Positions 54,425 to 64,000 of a stretch of DNA of 64,000 nucleotides are shown here, one piece after another. The position numbers and the translations under genes are program-made. This DNA is from Symbiodinium microadriaticum (taxonomy: Eukaryota; Sar; Dinophyceae; Suessiales; Symbiodiniaceae): positions 371,878-435,877 of the forward strand of contig LSRX01000548.1 of assembly GCA_001939145.1 (NCBI GenBank), in the 5' to 3' direction. Position 1 is the first letter of the stretch, and every line of letters begins with the position of its first letter. The notes beneath the pieces are model-generated. The model was not told the origin of the DNA. It ran no database searches and was given only the letters and a program-made list of their open reading frames with translations.

Positions 54425-54500
54425 ACTTGAAACCCAGCATCCGTGACATATCCTGACAATTGAGCTTACGCGACTTGGAGACTACAAGCGGCATAAAGCA
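54425..54500 (+). repeat. Local duplicate of exon-like sequence, copy A (partner 54852-54927)
   Basis: CTTGAAACCCAGCATCCGTG and GACAATTGAGCTTACGCGAC match 54852-54927 at roughly three bases in four. Here the frame contains a stop; in the partner it is open. Confidence 0.65.
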
Positions 54501-54706
54501 TTCTTGCTGCCTACCTTGAGATAGTGTCGGTGCTTGTACAGCAGAAGAAACGCCAGGCGTCGACACTTCGGGGTTCACATCCTCGCAAACAGACACCCAG
54601 ACATGAGCATCATTGTGGAAACCCTTGACGGCCTGTCGCACACCAGTCGAGAAGTATGCTGGGTATCATGGCTTTGTCGGCCGGTTGCAAGGGGTAGGGT
54701 TGGAGC

Positions 54707-54949
54707 TTGCACGGTAAGCCTTGCCCACAAGTTAGAACCAGAAAACCAAGATCATTGCTTGGTACGCCATCAATGCTCGATTCCCACGACAAGAAAAAGC
54801 AGCGTCTACTGGCAGACTCGGTTCCGAGATGTATTCTACATTGCGAAGAAGAGCTCTTGAAACCCCAGCGTCCGCGACGGATCTTGACAATTGAGCTGGA
54901 GCGACTTGGAGAGTACAACTGGCATCCACACTGGGTTTTCAGCAGCTAA
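54707..54949 (+). CDS. Unrecognised exon-like segment
   Basis: Frame encoding SMLDSHDKKKQRLLADSVP, RCILHCEEELLKPQRPR and RILTIELERLGEYNWHPHW to TAA 54947-54949. The end of the segment has a decayed duplicate 430 bp upstream, which suggests it is a functional unit copied locally. No start codon or family is evident. Confidence 0.3.
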   Translation: MHGKPCPQVRTRKPRSLLGTPSMLDSHDKKKQRLLADSVPRCILHCEEELLKPQRPRRILTIELERLGEYNWHPHWVFSS

Positions 54950-55157
54950 TCATGTGTATTCTTGCACTAATGAGGCTTCTCAACCCACCCTGCGCAGGGC
55001 ACGCGGCATTTTAAGTGCAAGCCGCGAGCACTCCAAAACTGCGTGTGTCCCTGCGGAATGGCTAAAGTTTAACTGTTGTTGGGCTGACATCACGCCGCCT
55101 GGGGTGACTTCACTCCCATGCCATGTGCCGCAGGGCTTGGGGCGACTTTACGCCAAC

Positions 55158-55485
55158 TCTGTGTGTGTGTGTGTGTGTGTTTGTTTGTGTGTGTGTGTTT
55201 GTTTGTTTGTTTGTTTGTTTGCTTGTTTGTGTGTTTGTTTGAGCGTTTGTTTGTTCGATTGTTTGTGTGTATGTATGCATGCATGCATGCATGCATGCAT
55301 GCACATGTGTGTGTGTGTTTGTGTGTGTGTGTGTTTGTTTGTTTGTTTGTTTGTGTGTTTGTTTGAGCGTTTGTTTGTTCGATTGTTTGTTTGTGTGTAT
55401 GTATGTATGTATGTATGTATGTATGTATGTGTGTGTGTATGTATGTATGTATGTATGTGTGTATGTGTGTATGTGTGTATGTATG
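55158..55485 (+). repeat. Compound TG/TTTG/TATG/GCAT microsatellite
   Basis: About 330 bp of (TG)n, (TTTG)n, a (GCAT)n core at 55276-55302, a second (TG)n(TTTG)n and a (TATG)n tail. The block TTGAGCGTTTGTTTGTTCGA occurs twice (55238 and 55364), so the array grew by duplication of a roughly 126-bp unit. All ORFs here are artefacts. Confidence 0.95.
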
Positions 55486-55601
55486 TTTTCTCTGTGGTCG
55501 AAAGGATCATGGTGGCTGAGGTCGAGATGACCTTGGTTGCTGTTGCTGTAAGCTAGGTTCCCTCCTAAACCTCGCTGATGCGTCGAGTGCGAGTGCTAAA
55601 A

Positions 55602-55713
55602 ATGTGTGTGTGTGTGTTTTTGTGTTTGTGTTTGTCTTTGTGTTTGTCTTTGTCTTTGTGGTTGTGTTTGTGTTTGTGTTTGTGTGTTTGTGTGTGTGTG
55701 TGTTTGTTTTGCT
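55602..55713 (+). repeat. Second TG/TTTG microsatellite
   Basis: (TG)n, then TTTGTGTTTGTCTTTG variants for about 110 bp, 120 bp downstream of the first array. Confidence 0.95.
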
Positions 55714-55969
55714 TTTGCTTCATGTGAAAATAACACGTTCTGTATTCTCCCCGACATTGCCACATTCGCGGCTCCAGATCATTCTGCACTTTGTGCATTC
55801 CTGGAAAGAGGTGCGGTGCGACTTTAAGGGTTACTTTGATCTGAAGCTGAGTGAGCAGTGCACGCAGTACTTGAGGGTGTTGTTTGTGTGCTATGTGAGT
55901 ATGCAGTAATACTTTCGCATGGTAGCGGGGCTGAAAGCTCCAAGGAACTTTGGGACAAGACATGTCGCT

Positions 55970-56820
55970 AGGAGCCGAAGGAGGCTTTACAGGAAAGTTT
56001 CGGCTTCCCCTGCTTGACACTTTCAGACGACTGGTCCGATTCGACAGAGTGGGCAATAAACGCGGTGAGTGAACTTTACATTGACAGTAGCTGTTGGGAT
56101 CAGACTTGGGACGATTCAGTTTGGTCGTGGGACATTTGGTCCTGGGGCTCTTCTTCTTGGGATTCTTGGGGTTGATCTTCGGACTTTCCTTCGAAACCTT
56201 GGCCTTCAGAGGCCGCTTCTTCGGCGAAGGCCGAACCTTTGTCGCAGAAGCCTAAGGAAGAGGCTTCGTCGTCCAGTGGCGCGGGATTACTGTGGAAGGA
56301 CCACCAGGACTTTCAGACCCCAAAGCCAAGCCTAAGGCAAAAGCAAGCGTCAGCCCGAGCACTTTGCTCTTGTCGGCTGTTGTGCCGGGTAACGTTGGTT
56401 TGGGGATCACTTTCAGAGTTGATGGGATGACGAATGGAGTTGTAGACTTCAACTTTGGTGGTTTCGGAGAGTCTTCAGACTTTGCACCTCCGGCCTGGAT
56501 GGCCCCTCTTGAGACTTTCTCCTTGAGTGGTCGCACGGAAGAGAACCAACGACTTTTCAGTGTGGGTGACCTCGGTCTTGAGAATCTGAATGCTACTTTC
56601 AAGGATGTTGCTTTGGAAGAGCATTTGGTGGCATCTACTTCGGAGGATTCGCATCCCTGGATACTTTTCGATTCAGGAGGTGCCATACATTGTTGTCCAA
56701 AGGTTTTTTTGCTTCGGTGGACATCGAAGACCCGCTGGAGTACGAAGAGAAGAAGTTGACTTTCGATCACCTCTCCCTCGAAGGCGAAGGAACCCAGTAG
56801 ACAATGAACCAGGAGGCTGG
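55970..56820 (+). pseudogene. Fossil copia-like Gag-protease fragment
   Basis: Fragments in two frames. Frame 1 (about 55970-56430) encodes an acidic Trp-rich stretch (WDQTWDDSVWSWDIWSWGS) broken by TGA at about 56187, then a charged Ser-rich region (SQKPKEEASSSSGAG). Frame 0 (56292-56759) continues with VDFNFGGFGESSDFAPPAWM, LGLENLNATFKDVALEEHL and then WILFDSGGAIHCCPKVF at 56661-56711. The DSG followed by His and Cys is the active-site pattern of retropepsins in Ty1/copia-type polyproteins. Immediately after it, a run of seven T throws the frame off; a shifted frame continues for about 25 codons to TAG. No integrase, reverse transcriptase or RNase H was found downstream, and no LTRs were recognised. 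It is a dead fragment. Confidence 0.5.
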
Positions 56821-58560
56821 GCGGGGCACACCGAGAGTGGAAAGATCGTGACAGTGGCAGGACACCAAGAACGAGACGCACGAACTACGCGAAGGACACC
56901 AAGCCCACGAAGGCGGGGCACAAACGGCAAGGAACTCCTACTCCTGCCACGCCACGGAAGAGAAAGCAGGAACCCCTCATCGTGGATGGAACCAGGTGCT
57001 GCCCAAGGTGTCTCCTTCAGCCAGGAAACGGAGAAGGAGGCAGGCACCACGCACACGACAGGGAGGCACCCGACTGCGTGCTAAGAGGTAGCACAGGTCA
57101 AGGTGGGCAGCAAGGAAGCTCCAGCTAGAGGTTGCCGAGGCAAAAAGGGCGGCAGAAGAGAAGCAGACCAGGCCGAGAACCAAAGGGGTACCAAAGAGGA
57201 AGACGCCAGCACGGACTCGCAAGCCACTGCACACAACGTCGAAGTCAAGGGCGGCACCCTCGAAGACCACAACTACGACAACAAAGAAGCGCAAGCCACT
57301 CTTCCAGTGCCAGCTCACGACCAAGCCCGAAGAAGCAGCACAGCCTAGGAGCACCAAGGAAAATGTGGCCACCAGAACAGAACGACTACATCCCGAAAGC
57401 TGGCCAGATACACGAAACACGAGGAGTCTGACGATGCCTTCACGTCATGGACTGGAAGGAAAGGACCAAGCACCGGAGGGAACAAAGGCCAAGAGCCATG
57501 CAGCGGAGGGCCCCTTCGAGGACCAGACCCTCGTACAGCAGGAACTGCACCGGCAACACCAACCTGAAACCTTGAGGCAAGCTCGTCCAGAGCGGCGCGA
57601 GCAGCAAGCACAAGGAGCGTGGACTAAGGACCAAGCGCGACGAACATGGAGCCGGAGACCATAACGAGGGGGAGCACCTCTGACGCTCAGTGAGTGCACG
57701 GATTTCACCAAAGGGGGAAAGCCCCATACCAGCCTTTGCAGCCTTCGCCGCGAAGAAAAACCTACTCGAGCTTTGCGTGCTGGCCTGCATGTTTATTGCC
57801 CAAAAGTTGTAAAACAACTTGTCCCTCCGCTCTGTTCATTTCTTTCCCGGGGGCCTTCACCCCCAATTACCAATGACCCAGCCGGGTGTGCACTAAGACG
57901 GGCCGCCAGAGCCAAACACAAACCCATTGGCCGCGCCTCCGCTCCGAGGCAACATTGATCCCCTACATACAGCGCAGGGGTTCTTGTAATTCAGCGAGTA
58001 CACACTTCGTTCCAGATTTACACAGGGGGCACACCGCTCCGGGACGAGCCACTTTTTTTCCTTGCAGTCCCAAGTTCGTTCAGGTTCCTTGTCTTGAGAA
58101 GGTTCTGTTGGGGATTTTTGGTTGAGGCTCGTGCAATATGGCTACCTGTGCCCCTCCTCCAGCTTTCATTCCGCACTTTTACAAGGACACTTCAGCCACG
58201 ACGGGGGACCTTTTCCCGATAGCTGTTTACCCTTCGCTGGCTTGTTTGCTTGTTTGAAAACGTGGGTCAGGAAAGCTGTCTAGAGTGCCCAACAGTGCAA
58301 CACTTGCCCTGAAAGCAGCTGCCCAGTGATCAGACCTTCTTTAGACTTCTTGTTCTTCCCGAAACAGCTGCCGATTTCCGATTCAGCCAGCACGAGAGGG
58401 GAGCATTCACCCTGTTTGCCTTGGTAGTGTATGTATCGCTCATCCTTCAATCGTGAATGCAACTTCCTTCGAGCCTAGTGGCCTTGATGGTGCCTGAGAT
58501 TTTCTAGAGTCTCCTCCTCAACTGTCGGGGGCGCTGACATGCGCGCGGGCCAGGGGAGCA
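56821..58560. other. No supported gene; Lys/Glu- and Arg-rich open segments
   Basis: Two or three frames stay open in 56840-57660 because of GAAG/CAAG-rich composition. It may be the decayed downstream part of the same mobile element, but no motif is visible. Confidence 0.35.
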
Positions 58561-58570
58561 ATCCCCTTGT

Positions 58571-58595
58571 CCTGGCGAAAAAGAAGCAATGCAAA

Positions 58596-58654
<59 letters not shown>

Positions 58655-58710
58655 GAAAGAGAGAGAGAGAGATCGAGGGGCAACCCTCGGTCGTAGCCCT
58701 GGCGAAAGAA

Positions 58711-58740
<30 letters not shown>
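58571..58740 (+). repeat. Two GA microsatellites, each preceded by CCTGGCGAAA
   Basis: CCTGGCGAAAAAGAAGC at 58571 leads into (GA)n at 58603-58670. CCCTGGCGAAAGAAAGAG at 58697 leads into a second (GA)n to 58740. Confidence 0.9.
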
Positions 58741-58741
<1 letters not shown>

Positions 58742-59002
58742 ACAGCGTGTACTAGACTTCCCGAATCCCCACAAGGAACATCAGCAACCTTTTCGCAAAG
58801 AGCCTGGGGGACAGCAATACGCTGGGAACCTGGGAGACCGAGGACTCAGCTGCGCGCATGCGCGTGGGGGGGGGAAGGGTGCATGGGTGCTTTCCCTCGG
58901 AGCTGATAGCAAGCAAGCAAGAAAACAGCATGGAGATGCCTTCGAAGACCCGGTGAAGAGGGAGCCGGCCAGGCGGGGAACTCAGACACTGGACCAGAGG
59001 TA

Positions 59003-59631
59003 GTGCAGCCACACAGAGGGGGAAGCAAGAACTCCCCAAAAGACAATGCGGATGCGTTCCGGTACATAATGCCTACCCTCATAAGGACAAGCGCAAGCAG
59101 GCGCTCAACCATCGAAGCCCTCAAACAGTCACTTTTTGGGGGATCTCTGGCAGCACATGAGGGAACTCAGAAAACCTGTTGGCACTGCCTACCGACCAAG
59201 CCATCGCCTTCGTGACCGAGCCGATCCATGACGAGCGCGGGGAGCAGCAGAACCCCACTGGAGGGCACGAACGACGACAACGCGACAGACCAGACCGAAA
59301 GGCGGGAGCCCCCCTCCGTGCCGACTATGTCAAGAAGCAGGGAGGGGAGCGGCTGGACTGCCCTCTATGGCACCACACACAAGCCGACAGACTCATGAGA
59401 GAGAGCTTGGAGGCGGACATCCGTGCCTTGGCCGCCGCCGAGACGGGGGGAGATGCAGCGCCAAGCCTTCAAGCTACACAAGACGACGGGGAAGAGACCT
59501 TGCCTCCAACTCTGCCATGGGCCCCGATAGCTGCAGCTTCGCAGCTTGGGGGGGGACCTTCGCAGTCTGGGGGGGACATCAGCAACGACAGCGATTGCAG
59601 CCGGGGGCCTGAATGGGGCCGCCACCCTTGA
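59003..59631 (+). CDS. Weak exon-like segments, two frames
   Basis: 59003-59215 encodes NSPKDNADAFRYIMPTLIR and RRSTIEALKQSLFGGSLAAH. In another frame, 59179-59631 encodes RADYVKKQGGERLDCPLW, QADRLMRESLEADIRALAAA and an acidic Gly/Ser-rich tail to TGA 59629-59631. The frames overlap by 37 bp, so either an intron or a frameshift separates them. The composition suggests real or formerly coding sequence. No family is recognised. Confidence 0.3.
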
Positions 59632-60612
59632 CGCCCTACAGCGAAGCGCCGAGCCGAGGAAAACAATAGTGAGCCGGAAGGAACGCCGTCTGATCGCAGG
59701 GTCTGATCGCAGTGTTGAAAGGCATCGTACACGGCGCCTCCATGCTGCTGACCTTGACGAGTACCAATACTTGCCCTTGGGCTCCGTACGACTACTCTAC
59801 AACCAGCCTCGCAGCATGAGATCGCCGCTTCGATCGTAAGTGCTTACCTAATACCTTCTGCGCTGTGTACCTAAAAGCGATAAGTGCTATCCTCACTCAA
59901 CACCTAGATTCCGCCCGGGGGACCAATGCGCAGGGGCCCTCACGTGCAGGCCCTTGTAGCCACCTGGTGCTACCACACTGAGAAGCTCCGATCAACTCTG
60001 GGGGAAACTCTCTGTCCTTACCCACTTGTATGCTTGTCAACTTGTCACTTTAAACCAGATGCCAGTTTCAACCTGGGGGAGAAAGGAGCCGTGGTATACA
60101 ATTGACCAAAAACCAGCAACCCGAACGTACTCCGAAAAAGGGGGACACACTAAGTTCTCGGTGTTGCTTCGGATGTGTCGCTTCCAGGGGGAAGTCATGT
60201 GATCCTGCATTGTACTGATCGTTGCTTTACTGTACGTTCCCCCAACATATAAGAGCCCTACTGCTACGTTGAGTTTTGATTCTGAGCTGTTGTAGGTGCA
60301 GTCCTTACATACCTGTGCTAGAGGTCCTATTGCAGTGTCAAGCAAGGGGAGCCGTGGGCAAAAGCTGGAACGAACAACCGACATATAGCTGAAGAGCTAA
60401 AACCTCTGGAGGAGTCTGCGGTACATGCATTTTGTTGCGTACTCGACTCTACTTGTCGTCTGCACAAACTCGACGTGTCAGTTGTTCTTGGGCTGCGTAG
60501 CCGAGCCTGGGGGGGACAAACCCCCGCCAGGATACTTGAAAACCGTGTCAGGACACGCAGGTGCGCGTGCGCGTGCGGGGGAAGGGGTGTCCGCCCCTTT
60601 CCTCTTACAAGG
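59632..60612. other. No supported gene
   Basis: Short ORFs only. GTCTGATCGCAGGGTCTGATCGCAG at 59688 is a 13-bp tandem duplication. Confidence 0.4.
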
Positions 60613-60615
60613 TAT

Positions 60616-60642
<27 letters not shown>
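60613..60642 (+). repeat. (GA)n microsatellite
   Basis: About 14 GA units after TTACAAGGTATA. Confidence 0.95.
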
Positions 60643-60646
<4 letters not shown>

Positions 60647-61683
60647 TCAAACATGCTCAAGCGCTAATGTAGGTCTGGTGCTTGCTTGCGCAGAACTACA
60701 CTTAGAGGTGACCCTTGAAGACCAGTCACAAAAAGGCAAAAAGGGGAAAACTGGGATAGCGCCGTGCAATGTATGCTTTTGCTGTGATGGCTGCGCTGTA
60801 GTTGTGATGTTGCTCGTCCCTCGCCTACTTGAGCACATGCATGGGGCTTTACTACCGCAAGCATCGGCATAGCCACAGGGGCGCAAGGAAGAGGCCGGAG
60901 GTGTGGTTCGTGTTTAGTGTTCGGGTTGGGGGATGTTCACCGGAAACAGTGAGCCCATCATGTTTCGCATCACTGCCGAGGGACCCCAATGCCGCCCATT
61001 GAGGGCCGTCAGACGACCCTTACACCCGGCAGAAAAGAGCAAAAAAAGAGCGAGAGAGAACGTCATCTTCGATCGACCAACCCAGCGCGAACTCGCGCGC
61101 GGAAGGGTCGCGTGCCCTTCTTGACTGTGTGAAAAAGAGAAAGACATCATCCAACCAAAATAGATGGGGGCTGCAGCGAGACGCAGGCAGGGATTGCCTG
61201 CACTTCATGCCGCCAGCAGCAAAGACAACAGCCGGTTTATGCAGTTGAAATGACCTAGACTGCTGCAGGATCTGAAGATAATTACACCACAGACAAAGGA
61301 AGCACGTCCAATGCTCGGCTTGTTTGTATTTAGCGTTGGCAAGGGACTCCTGCGAACTGCAAGTCATTGCACTAAGTTCGCCTTACATTTCACATGGCTA
61401 CGTTCTCAGATTGCTTTCCACTCTGGTGAGGCCGCTGTGTTTTTTGGCTTGACCTGCTTTGTGAAGACCCGAGGACGAAGGGCGAACGCTGCTTCTGGGA
61501 GCCCTGGCCCGGATCGATTTCGTCAAGGGCAGGCTGCATGCGTTGTGCTGCATTCTGTCGCCACTACGACCTGGTCGCAGGCCCTTTCAGTTTACCGTGT
61601 TCATTTCAGAGAGAGTCAAGCTGCATCGGACCCGCATTGAAAAGGCCCGGATGTGAACAACATGGCATCAATTCAGGGACAGA
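60643..61683. other. No supported gene
   Basis: A short acceptor-flanked piece at about 61609 (after TTCATTTCAG) could encode ERVKLHRTRIEKARM; otherwise nothing recognisable. CGAGAGAGAACG-type GA-rich sequence lies at 61030-61060. Confidence 0.35.
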
Positions 61684-61926
61684 CAGGTGCGTGATTTGCT
61701 GGTGTCGGAGGCAGCACGGATTTGCAAGCAGTGGGCAGGAAACGAGTTTGTGCCTCATCAGTCTCGGCCGGCCTCAGCTGCCCAGTGGCCCGCAAGAAGC
61801 TTCAGGTTGACACCTCCTGTCGATGCTCGGCGGTACGACAGCTTGCTGCCTTTTGAATCTCAGCAGTTTTCGTCAGGTGCTCAGAGTTTGAGATGTTCTG
61901 CGGGGAGCATTTGCTGGGCTTGTTGA
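61684..61926 (+). CDS. Unrecognised exon-like segment
   Basis: Open frame encoding VRDLLVSEAARICKQWAGNE, FVPHQSRPASAAQWPARSF and RLTPPVDARRYDSLLPFES to TGA 61924-61926. An acceptor may be GGGACAGACAG at about 61686. The composition is protein-like; the last 20 residues are probably not coding. Confidence 0.3.
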   Translation, partial: QVRDLLVSEAARICKQWAGNEFVPHQSRPASAAQWPARSFRLTPPVDARRYDSLLPFESQQFSSGAQSLRCSAGSICWAC

Positions 61927-62787
61927 GGCTGACTGGCACAGGATGGGACGAAGCATGTCGTCGCCTGAGGTAAAGTTACTGAAGCCAGATGGGTCCCTCC
62001 TTTCCGCATACGCAGTTTCACAGCTCGCGAGGTGCTGACATTGTTTTTCCTGGCTTGGGCTGGGTCGCAATAACCGGTTGCGGCGAATGTGTGGTCCAGC
62101 ACCCGCACCCCGCTGTTCCTGCAGATGCTAGATTGGATACGTGCTCAGGTTGAAGCACATGCCCCAGCCGGAGTACACGTCACTATGCGAGAACCCCTGA
62201 TGCCCCATGAGGCGACGGCGCTTGAGTTGCGCAGCTTTGGAACTTTCGGACAAACGCGCACCAGCTACCGCAGGCTCGGTGGACTGGCGTCAAGTACCGA
62301 GGCTTTCCAGGATGGTACAAGATCAATGGTCGGTCGACCAGGGGGTTTGATGCCGGCCGAGCAGGAAGAGCCGGACCCTTGGTTCCAAGCCCGCTCCCAG
62401 TTTCCAATCCCTGGGAGTCCTTGAGGCTCGAGCCAGAAAGTATATCAAGGGCCGATTTTGAAGCTCAACTACCTGATCCCACCGACCTGTTTCACCTATT
62501 ATAGCCATAGGCCATAGAAAAACAAACACGCCATCATGCAATACACGCAGTGTGCGAGATAAACAGCAGCACGTCGGGCGGTGCAAGAGTTTACAGAGCT
62601 AGGTGCATGTTCGTCTTGAGGATTCGCGCAACGAAAAAGGAGGGTTCGGCCAATGCTGCTGTTGGCTCCTGCCTGCTGTTCCGTCGCAGACACCTTTAGG
62701 GCACAAGAAAGCACAGAGCAGCACACCACTCGATTCTTCGCATGTTTGGGCCCGACAGTGAAGCTGAAATGCCGTGCTTCTTGACAA
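61927..62787. other. No supported gene
   Basis: An open frame at 62089-62424 has an ATG but no recognisable motif, and the opposite strand is equally open. Confidence 0.35.
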
Positions 62788-63297
62788 GTGCGCTTGCCTC
62801 CTTGGCCAGCTTTCCGCGTTGAGGCATCCCGCACCCGAGGGCTCAACCGCCCAAGTCTAGCAGACCAAGCAAGGAAGAGCAAGGCTCAGCTGCTGTTGCA
62901 GAGACTTGCGGCCTTGCGAGGCGTGCCGGAGGACATGCCTAGCTATGAGGAAGCCCTTACAGCCTTTGCGGAAACGCGCTCTCTGCTGGCGAGAGCAGAA
63001 GATGCCATGCAGAATGCCGTGCAGGTGGGAGACAAGATGCAGAAGATGCTAGGATAGGTCGGCAGATCTCGAACCTCGAGGCAGAGCAGCAGAAGGTCGT
63101 GGAACTCAAGCGTGAGCTAGCCGAGGCTGTGTTTGACACGAGAAGTCTGCCTGAAGTGAGTGTAGCACTGTGTAGCCAGGCCAAGGAAGCTTCGAGGAAA
63201 GCAGTAGCTGATGTTGCTGCTGCGCGTGATGCGCAACCTGGCCCGAATCTGTGGCTCAGTTCACAGCTGAAGCATGCAGAGCTGCAGAGCATATTAT
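62788..63297 (+). pseudogene. Coiled-coil protein segment with one frameshift
   Basis: The first part (frame from 62788, stop TAG 63055) encodes a basic start, then SKAQLLLQRLAALRGVPEDM, PSYEEALTAFAETRSLLAR and AEDAMQNAVQVGDKMQKM. One base out of frame, the sequence carries on at once as QISNLEAEQQKVVELKREL, AEAVFDTRSLPEVSVALC and ASRKAVADVAAARDA to TGA 63295-63297. The two halves form one continuous heptad-like helical region, so a single-base indel near 63048-63060 separates them. There is no ATG start. It may be a decayed gene, a sequencing error, or an ORF1-like coiled coil of a retroelement. The frame evidence is good; the identity is unknown. Confidence 0.5.
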
Positions 63298-64000
63298 GAA
63301 AGCCGTTTATAAGCCGCTGCCATTGACATGGGCATCTCTTGGCTTGAGGATGCGGGGCCTACTGTGTGGGGTTGTGTGGTTGAGGCTTGCTTTGGCTTTC
63401 CACCTTGGGATGTGTTGGGGTGCCTAGGCTTGGGCACGAGTGCTAGGATTTGGACCTGGGTCATGCTGCAGTTTCGTAATGAGTACACAGCATTGTTCCA
63501 AAAGATGCTAACCATCGAGAACTTTCTTCACGACTTTCCATCTCCCGACTATCACTGTCGCCATCTGTGCACCAGCCACCTGGGCCTGGGCTCAGGCAAT
63601 CCGACTCGCTCCCCCTCCCTACCTCCCTCGCCCTCCAGCCTTGAAAGAATCCTTCCGGAGCATTTGCAGGGATATTGTGCAAACGCAGGCTATGATTGTG
63701 TGTATCTCTGCTCGTGGTCGTGCTCTGCGCGACTATATGTGCCGTCATTGGACCATGTTGCCCGAGCACAACAAAGCTGGTTACCGCTTGTTTGCCACAT
63801 TATTTGCGCAGCTTGCGATGCTCTTGTTAAGGCTGGGCGGCACTAGATGTTAGTGCTTCCTTTGAGGTTGTTCCTGCCCAGAGCTTTCTCGAAGTGAAGC
63901 GCCTGTGTGAGCCCATTGATTTTCGTTCCAGAAACTTCGTTTCCTGCCTGATGCCAAGCAAGTGAATTAGATGGTGGCGGAACGTCGGCTTTGCCATCGT
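63298..64000. other. Weak open segments, no recognised gene
   Basis: 63641-63853 encodes CRDIVQTQAMIVCISARGRA, LRDYMCRHWTMLPEHNKAGY and a hydrophobic end to TAG. It is protein-like but has no ATG or splice signals that I trust. Another frame is open at 63328-63846. Confidence 0.3.

Noticed and set aside
55090..55530. Long Cys/Val or Thr/His-rich ORFs on both strands
   Set aside because: Produced by TG, TTTG and TATG microsatellites.
56977..57420. Minus-strand hydrophobic ORF (Val/Leu/Ser-rich)
   Set aside because: It mirrors Lys/Glu-rich plus-strand sequence near a retroelement fossil; no domain or start context supports it.
58475..58774. Minus-strand Leu/Ser-rich ORF that looks like a membrane protein
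   Set aside because: It is the complement of a GA microsatellite.

Overview
This window looks like nuclear DNA of a dinoflagellate, most likely a Symbiodiniaceae-type genome. The evidence is eukaryotic exon-intron structure with pyrimidine-rich AG acceptors, dispersed plant-type telomere-like CCCTAAA/TTTAGGG tracts, very abundant microsatellites, an intronless ubiquitin-like plus WG-repeat (RCC1-like) gene, a spliced-leader-like 11-mer beside an ATG, and the fact that every gene I can support lies on the + strand, as in dinoflagellate unidirectional gene clusters. No bacterial operons, rRNA, tRNA or CRISPR arrays were seen. The organism call is inference; no marker gene settles it.

Left part (1-24 kb). 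This is a mosaic of gene blocks and repeats. Single-exon genes are a WG-repeat protein (1521-3002), an unrecognised helical protein (5004-6146), a CCCH zinc-finger protein with an ADP-ribosyltransferase-like domain (9333-10037) that overlaps a degenerate kinase-like ORF (about 9985-11298), and a small unknown (13479-14021). From 14640 to 22774 a series of exon-like open segments in one orientation looks like one large gene: a zinc ribbon, helical segments, a cupin-like exon, acidic and Pro/Ala/Thr-rich exons and a basic NLS-like tail. Between these lie seven same-orientation copies of an AGT-rich element carrying a TACTAAC branch-point-like box and CAG, long direct duplications (1-475 with 14090-14585; 3126-3547 with 12443-13090), a palindromic satellite (11705-12141), and a 155-bp duplicate of the 5' end of the kinase-like gene. 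One element copy (16206-16690) is bracketed by a perfect 93-bp direct repeat.

Middle (24-28 kb). AT-rich, gene-free, decayed short-period repeats surround a 253-bp assembly gap (26444-26696).

Right part (28-64 kb). Genes are sparse here. The best is a leucine-rich-repeat ORF (46047-47471), followed by an exon with a NOA1/YqeH-like zinc-finger start (47690-47923). Other exon-like open segments, a fossil copia-like Gag-protease region (about 55970-56820), a frameshifted coiled-coil ORF (62788-63297), large TG/TATG and GA microsatellites and a degenerate GGTACC-containing repeat family (38.3-40.0 kb) make up the rest. The AGT/TACTAAC element was not seen to the right of the gap.

Coordinates of exons come from reading frames and splice-like signals only. 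Functions are assigned only where a motif is visible.
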